Assembly: GCF_901000735.1 (NCBI RefSeq)
Contig: NC_081547.1
Location: 12,994,091 to 13,058,090 of the forward strand
Source of the DNA: Corylus avellana
Taxonomy: Eukaryota > Streptophyta > Magnoliopsida > Fagales > Betulaceae
Length of the DNA: 64,000 nt
Direction: 5' to 3'
Every line of letters begins with the position of its first letter. Position 1 is the first letter of the stretch. The notes beneath the pieces were generated by a model that worked only from the letters and a program-made list of their open reading frames with translations, searched no databases and had not been told where the DNA came from. Positions 59,504 to 64,000 of the stretch are shown piece after piece. The position numbers and the translations under genes are program-made.

Positions 59504-59823
59504 TGCTGATCTAGCTTCGCCAACTTAAACTTTTGATTACTGAACTATACTCTTAATTGTATCCCTTGGATCTGCAGAAGGGGATAAAACTGAAGGAACT
59601 GCGTAAAAGGAGGAAAGGCTGGAAAAAGAAATCTTGGCCCCAAACAGACGAAGATATTCAGCTATTGTTGAGCCTAATTGATGTGAAAGTGTTATCCAGG
59701 GTTCTCAGAATGGTTAGGATCACCAAAGAGCAGTTGTTTTGGTGTGAAGAAAAGATGAAGAAACTTGATTTATCAGATGGCAGGTTGCGGAGAGACCCCT
59801 CTCCCACCCTTTTCCCTTGTTAA
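49565..59823 (+). CDS. DUF1666 family protein ('ribosomal protein L34Ae'-like), 4 coding exons
   Basis: Spliced reading: 49565-50015, 52053-52457, 52694-52899, 59578-59823. Junctions are AAAG|GTAGCT...TTACAG|GC, AAAG|GTAAAT...TTTCAG|GT and GAAG|GTAAGG...CTGCAG|AA; phases 1, 1, 0 agree, giving 435 residues. N-terminus [20 protein letters not shown], then an acidic run of Glu (residues about 95-112). Family landmarks follow: [40 protein letters not shown], and the conserved end [20 protein letters not shown] to SPTLFPC. No signal peptide or membrane segment. The function of DUF1666 is unknown; the 'L34Ae' label is an annotation tradition, and I see no ribosomal L34 fold evidence. Introns 1 and 3 (2.0 and 6.7 kb) carry LINE and Copia sequence, yet the frame is intact, which argues for a working gene. 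Confidence 0.92.
50531..51605. mobile_element. 5'-inverted (twin-primed) LINE in DUF1666 intron 1
   Basis: 50531-51465 is minus-strand LINE: tail TTATAAAAAAA, the AAGCGTAAGGCGCTCCTAAG tail motif, and a zf-RVT reading (51287-50868) with [38 protein letters not shown] and [11 protein letters not shown]. Upstream of that is a trace of [12 protein letters not shown]. At about 51466-51605 the plus strand reads [20 protein letters not shown] and [12 protein letters not shown], the segment that should come just before it in the LINE but in inverted orientation. 5' truncated; no target duplication identified. Confidence 0.8.
51856..51909 (-). mobile_element. Micro-insertion of a LINE tail with 20-bp target duplication
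   Basis: ACCTATATGCTTCAATGTTT occurs at 51856-51875 and again at 51890-51909. Only TTTTTTGATAAGTA (14 nt) lies between. On the minus strand this is TACTTATCAAAAAA, the very 3' end plus poly-A of the LINE family seen at 50531 (TTACTTATAAAAAAA). An extremely 5'-truncated LINE insertion explains both the direct repeat and the insert. Confidence 0.8.
52900..53814 (+). other. Intron 3 of the DUF1666 gene, left part
   Basis: AT-rich intronic DNA following the donor GAAG|GTAAGG. No coding frame or repeat boundary recognised. Confidence 0.5.
53815..53948 (-). mobile_element. LINE 3'-end fragment
   Basis: ATTAAAAGCGTAAGACACTT and GTACATAGGAAATATACAAA align with the LINE tail at 50565-50700. The homology includes the ACAAGGAA and CAAAGGAGACATAAGC stretch. 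It probably belongs to the LINE body at 55191-58794, separated from it by the Copia fragment. Confidence 0.7.
53957..54500. repeat. 45-bp direct repeat flanking the GGTTCAG array
   Basis: TTTGTTGCTCAGGGGGAGTG at about 53956 recurs as TTTGTTGCTCAGGGGGAGTA at about 54451. In both, CTAGAGTAAGTTACAAGTTG and TCATTGTT follow. Confidence 0.85.
54120..54430. repeat. Degenerate GGTTCAG-N-TTTTC minisatellite
   Basis: About a dozen diverged units of roughly 20-26 bp, each with a [CT][CT]GGTTCAG-like core followed by a T-rich tract (CATTTTC, GTTTTCC, GCTTTTC). The + strand has no stop across 54168-54434, but the reading is Phe/Ser-rich and repeat-driven, so no protein is claimed. Confidence 0.75.
54583..54755. 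repeat. Tandem duplication of about 87 bp in the Copia fragment
   Basis: GGAGCTATTTAGTTGGAT at 54586 and again at 54676. Both are followed by ATAGAGAGTTAGGTGAC and GTGAGAATCCAAC. Confidence 0.85.
54982..55190 (+). repeat. Copia LTR
   Basis: TG...CA bounded, 209 bp, TGTTGGAGATGG to TTTTTCTACAACA, with an adjacent polypurine tract. Contains a TGTATGGAAATATTAAG leader-like segment. Confidence 0.85.
55191..56971 (-). pseudogene. LINE ORF2 remnant: endonuclease and start of reverse transcriptase
   Basis: Minus-strand order: at 56971 [14 protein letters not shown] then a stop, the usual start of the L1 endonuclease. At 56709-56446, [20 protein letters not shown] and [17 protein letters not shown] with the GDFN catalytic segment. 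At 56151-55936, [20 protein letters not shown]. At 55636-55223, reverse transcriptase motifs [26 protein letters not shown] and [17 protein letters not shown]. The last reading, KMDLE, then (shifted) [16 protein letters not shown], stops at 55191 where the Copia LTR begins. Stops and frameshifts throughout; the catalytic YADD part is absent. Confidence 0.85.
56968..58794 (-). pseudogene. LINE ORF1 and linker remnant
   Basis: An ATG at 58794 on the minus strand opens [20 protein letters not shown], typical of the start of plant LINE ORF1. Fragments in several frames follow (58630-58247, 57955-57698), with Gly/Ser/Ala-rich stretches. The linker at 57321-56968 ends [16 protein letters not shown], then [12 protein letters not shown], and leads into the endonuclease. 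The same linker is seen at 28990-28802. Many stops. The element's 5' edge is probably near 58880. Confidence 0.7.
58900..59577 (+). other. Intron 3 of the DUF1666 gene, right part
   Basis: Intronic DNA up to the acceptor TTGGATCTGCAG (59577). Contains a long (TA)n microsatellite at 59452-59501. An open frame at 58906-59268 has no recognisable homology and no splice context, so it is not called. Confidence 0.6.
59452..59501. repeat. (TA)n microsatellite
   Basis: About 25 uninterrupted TA units, some 76 bp before the last acceptor of the DUF1666 gene. Confidence 0.95.
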
Positions 59824-60999
59824 TAATAGATGTTAGGACAAATATTTTGGAAAAAAAAAAAAAAAAAAAAACGCAGCAGGTATTTGTTGGATGGTTGGCT
59901 GCAGGTGAACCCTTTCTTTAGTCCTTGTTAATGCTGCAAGCAATTCTCATCTCTGATTCTCTTCCTAGTAGGAATGCCAATATGTTACATATAGTTTGAG
60001 CCCAAAGGGAAAGGCTGTTTGCTGTATGTTATTTTGTTAACCATATTGGTGTAGCAGACAATTATTATGGATAATTCTTGTACTGTCCTTATGTATACTT
60101 TTTGCGTGTTTTTCTTTTTTTCTTTTTTAAAGAAAAAATTATTCATTCTGGCCCGTGATAAATGAAAGCTTAAAATGATATACATTTTAATGATACACTT
60201 TTCTTAAAATATCCTTAGATGTACTAAGAGAGTTTGGGTGTAAATTTGGAAAATTGTGAGTATAAACTTAAGGGTAATATGGGAAGTTAAATGACATTAT
60301 CTATTGTGACTTGTGAGATGCAAGGAGCATTACTCGATTGTTTGTGATGATTTAACCCCCAATGAATGGTGAGAAGGGTTGATCAAATGCATTTGCACGG
60401 TAAATTGTGTGAAAGCATATCACATTATCAAAGTGTTCATCATCTATTGATCTAACATTTACTCAGAAAAATGTTTATGGTAACGTCGTTGTTATTGAGT
60501 TGTATTGAATTGAATAAAAATAAGATGGATATCGTAATTGCATCTTATGAAAATACTTTATCACAACACAACCATCTCCTTTCTTCAAAGCCATCTTCAA
60601 AGCCACCTTCCTCTTAAAGTGTACGTAATTTCTATGGTCTACATCCAAAAAATTAAAATATTTATGACTCTTAGGTTGGCCTGCTCAACAAATCTGTAGT
60701 TTGTTTGATTGATATTTTAGACTTATCAACATCGTTTGCAATAGCTTTTTGAACAAGTGTAATTAGTTTTGTTGATCTTAACATATGTTTCATTAGAGAA
60801 TGTGCAAACTCTGAAACTCATAATTATGTTGCTCATGAAAGGAAACAATTTCTAACATACCATCTTTTTTAAGTTGCAAGTTATTTGTTCAAACACTCTA
60901 CAAGTGAAATTGAATAATGGAGAATTTGATTGTAAATATGTTTTCTATTCCACTCCTATTCTGGAGAATTTGATTCTCTGGCCATCACTCTAATACGCC
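59824..60999 (+). other. 3' flank of the DUF1666 gene
   Basis: Probable 3'UTR of unknown length, with a poly-A run at 59851-59871. Then AT-rich intergenic DNA. No gene or repeat boundary recognised until the hAT element at 61000. Confidence 0.45.
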
Positions 61000-61849
61000 C
61001 AGGGGTGTAAACGAGCCGAGCTTGGGCTGTCCAGGCTCGGCTCATTTATTTTTGGGCCAGGCTCGAGCTCAAGCCAGACTTTGCTGCTTGAGCTCGGCTC
61101 TACAGGGTTGAAACCCTGCTCGAGCTCGTCAATTTTGCTTGAGCTTGAGCGCAGGCTCGAGCTCAACTGTTTTTTTTTGGTAATTTAAGTGTATTAGATT
61201 ACAAAAATCATCCATACAGAATATTTTGCACCTTAAAATACTAAAGAACATTAACAAACATAATAGATTAATGTCAACCTTACAAGTAAAACTAACAAAA
61301 TCAACTAAAATGCTAAAGAATATTAAACAAACATAACAAATTAATCCCAGCATTACAATCATCCACACAGAATCAACTAAAATGTTAAAGAACATTAAAC
61401 AAATATAACATATTAATCTCCACCTCACAATTCCATACATAATCAACTAACATAATCAACTAAAATTTTAAAAAATAGTTATTAATGATAATATATATAT
61501 ATATATATATATTTCTTATATGTTTTTATATTAATATATACATATATTATATATATAATATATATACACACATATGCATAAAAAAAAAAAAAAAACAAAG
61601 GTATATAATATATTTGTTATTATTGAGTAAATGAGTAATGTTGATTATATATTGTTATTTGTTACTTGATAAAAAATATACGAGCCGAGCTCACGAGCTT
61701 AGCCGAGCTTTCTTCGTTTAATATTCGAGCCAGGATTTATGTTCACGAAGTGCTTCATTTAATATTCGAGTCGAGCACGAGCCGCGCTTATGCGAGCTAA
61801 GCCCGAACTTGCTCGCGAGACACTTCGCTCACTTAACAGCCCTAATTAT
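61000..61849 (+). mobile_element. Small non-autonomous hAT element, GAGCCGAGC family, copy 3
   Basis: Begins CAGGGGTGTAAACGAGCCGA and ends CGCTCACTTAACAGCCCTA (A at 61844), nearly the same ends as copy 1. Flank AATACGCC (60992-60999) recurs as TATACGCC at 61850-61857, five bases beyond the expected end, so the right edge has a small extra ATTAT. The interior differs from copies 1 and 2: it holds a tandem AACATTAAACAAAYATAAC repeat (about 61200-61450) and an (AT)n run at 61488-61510. Confidence 0.8.
61195..61450. repeat. Degenerate tandem repeat in hAT copy 3
   Basis: About four units of roughly 60 bp built from AATCAACTAAAATGYTAAAG and AACATTAAACAAAYATAAC. Inside the third hAT copy. Confidence 0.7.
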
Positions 61850-63600
61850 TATACGCCCCACTTAAATAGTTTCAATGACAATTTTTCAGAACATATATAT
61901 AAAAGAGAGAAAGGAGATGAACGGTTGAAAGAGAGAGACTATCTTAAACTCTTCTGCGTGTTTGAGAGAGAGAATTTTAGACGTTAGAAGAAGAGATGAT
62001 TTGTTGGTGGAAGACTCTCTTAAGCATGACAATTTATTATAATTTCTCCAACCCAATTTGGAGGAAATTTCAGTCCAACGCTTATATTACTTTGAAAAAT
62101 TCCCACATTTATTTCTCACCATTAGGAATGCACTGCAACAACAAAACATCAGTTTAGAAATACAAGAGAGTATCATCACTTGGATAATTGACACAATAGA
62201 AAAGATTAGGAAAATACATAAAATCCTCCCAATGGTTTTGCCTCTAAGTCACTAAAAGTCCCATGAACTTTCAATTGTGAAACTATTTATGTCAAAATAC
62301 TACTTTTAGTGATAAGTGATGGCTACTGTTGAGTGAAAACCTACTTCTACTGTTCTTCCCTGCTTCTTACCATAAAGAAGATGATATCTAATAATTGAGT
62401 TTTACACTAGACCCATAAATAAAGTGGTCAAAAGTTATGACCTTCAAGCTAAGTTGAAAATTAGAGGAAAAATATCGATAACTTATCCCTCTGGCCTGTA
62501 AAAATGAAAAAGGAAGTCAAAAGTTTGATTCTCAATCATAATTGTACGTGTAAATTATAAGCAGAAAAATAGGAAAATAAATACCTTGTCGTATATCTAC
62601 AGAGAGAAATGAAATGAAATAGCATATATTGACTACATATAGGTATAGCTTCGTCTTCTTTTAGAGCCATTCAGAATGGATTCTCTAAAATAATTAATTA
62701 GAGTTTTTTTGGTTATTTTTAGCTAACAAGTTTTCAAATGCAATTTTATCCAATTATCTATTCATTCTTTATATCGTTTAAATATTATTTTCTTATTTCT
62801 TAACCCAAACAGCAGCAAATCAACACAATTATCTTGAATGTGCTGAGAAAATCTTAGAAAATAATGGGAATGAATTTGAATTGCAAATATGGAATAGAGA
62901 ACTCTGATCTTTGTAGCCAATCCACCTTTTGAACTCTTGGCTTAAACCAAATCGCAAAAAAAGAAAAAAAATAAAATAAAAATTTGGAACGACGTTTTTA
63001 AAAAATTGCGATTTGAAAAACATATAAAATCTGCGTTTTCAAATCGCATGCAAGTATTTACTTTTTTTAAAAAAAATGCACAATTTTAAAAGATAAACTA
63101 TGATTTTAAAGGCAAAATTCTGATTTTGCTAACACTTAATTGCATTTTTAAAAATTATTTTTTTAAATTGCACATTTTAAAAACTGCACTTTTTGAAATT
63201 TCAAACTTAAACGGGCCTTACATGTACTGCCCTACATGGGAGAATCACTAAATCATTTTCTATACAACTCAAAAACACATAAATCATTGTAAATGCTTCC
63301 ATAGATAATGAAAAAATAAAACAAGTCAGTCGTTGACCAAAGCCGATAAAATAAACGTCTCATCTAACGGTGGGGATGTAGTCACGTCAGCAGTTTCTTT
63401 TACTTTTTTATTACGTTTGGCTCCAAGAAACTATAATTATTCCCTCAAAAAGAATAAAATAAAATTACCCCTAATCATAAGCGATTATTCCTGGGTATTT
63501 CGGTAACTATGCCTACGAATACTTTTGTACATCAGAGCTGAATCTACATTAGCAAACAGGTGGGGGATGCTAACTTGACATGTCGGTGTCAGTTTAATGG
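61850..63600. other. AT-rich intergenic DNA
   Basis: No gene supported. The segment 62950-63225 is built from TTTTAAAATTGC/GCGATTTGAAAA-like palindromic bits and ends CAAACTTAAACGGGCCTT. It resembles one end of a MITE of the 'GGCCCGTTT' type, but no partner end was found. Confidence 0.35.
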
Positions 63601-63611
63601 ATGAAGATCTT

Positions 63612-63835
63612 ACTTAGACCTTGCTTGTTTGTTAAACAACAAATCATTTTTCACGGTACTTTGACATTAAAAAATTTTTTTAAAAGAAAATAATAATTGG
63701 TATAGAAAAGGTTAAAAAGTTTTTAAAAAAAAGATATTGAAAAGTGAAAAATTTTGTCTAAGAATATTTTGATATTAATTTTTTTTTAAAAATGAAATGA
63801 ATAATGTGACAATGTTCGGTGTTGTCTAATAAACA
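63612..63835. mobile_element. Possible MITE with TTGTTTRTTARACAACA ends
   Basis: CTTGTTTGTTAAACAACAAA near 63625 and TGTTGTCTAATAAACACACC near 63812 form imperfect inverted repeats around an AT-rich core. The flanking TAG could be a 3-bp duplication. Weak evidence; could be chance in AT-rich DNA. Confidence 0.35.
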
Positions 63836-64000
63836 CACCCTAGGGATTAGAATTGCCAAGTAGACAGCTACGCGGCAAAATGATTAACCTTATATTGCCG
63901 CGTGAAGGAGTGTTTGGAGCTATACTTCAATAGATGGGAGCCTTAGGGCAAGCCTGGGAAATGCAGCAGTTTTTAGAATGATTGATTCTTTTTTTGTTAA
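63836..64000. other. Window end, no feature
   Basis: No coding frame or repeat recognised. Confidence 0.4.

Noticed and set aside
62058..62255. 65-residue open frame on + containing HLFLTIRNALQQQNISLEIQ
   Set aside because: No recognised family, no start context or splice partners, and AT-rich surroundings; too weak to call a gene.
1..64000. CRISPR arrays, rRNA or tRNA genes, bacterial operons
   Set aside because: None seen. The direct repeats present are LTRs, transposon tandem repeats and microsatellites. Only tRNA-complementary priming sites, not tRNA genes, were recognised by eye; a tRNA covariance search would be decisive.

Overview
The window is plant nuclear DNA, most likely from a woody eudicot (inference). 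It has intron-rich genes with GT-AG junctions, AT-rich intergenic DNA, and dense nests of LTR retrotransposons, LINEs and hAT transposons. I see no organellar, bacterial or CRISPR signal. One assembly gap (N) lies at 21300-21709.

Only two host genes are supported, both on the + strand. The first encodes a short F-box protein of 238 codons (coding exons 23189-23448, 27440-27591, 31311-31447, 31801-31968, with a likely 5'UTR exon ending at 21911). The second encodes a 435-residue DUF1666 protein, the family often labelled 'ribosomal protein L34Ae' (coding exons 49565-50015, 52053-52457, 52694-52899, 59578-59823). Their frames are intact, but their introns are swollen by LINEs, a solo LTR, a MITE and Copia debris.

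Layout. 1-4430: an Athila-like retroelement (- strand) beside a hAT-type end. 4436-9349: a LINE ORF1 fragment split by a Gypsy element, whose interior carries a dead DUF4371-type hAT transposase. 9350-10871: another Athila-type LTR. 11552-18092: a solo LTR with a perfect 5-bp target duplication, holding a hAT deletion derivative (itself holding a smaller hAT element) and a second solo LTR of the same family in inverse orientation. 19314-20871: a non-autonomous hAT element containing a second, nested hAT element that carries an exon-intron-exon piece of a host CYSTM-type gene. 21800-32100: the F-box gene. 33006-47738: a 14.7-kb nest built around an 11-kb hAT element with recognisable ends and a dead BED/hAT transposase, plus a pol-deleted Gypsy element. 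48480-59823: the DUF1666 gene. 61000-61849: a third copy of the small hAT family. The rest is AT-rich intergenic DNA.

No new multi-gene system was found. The most interesting content is transposon biology: gene-fragment capture by a nested hAT element, insertions proven by paralogous empty sites inside the same window, a LINE with a 5' inversion (twin priming), and a 14-nt LINE insertion flanked by a 20-bp duplication. All calls come from reading the sequence; no database search was run.
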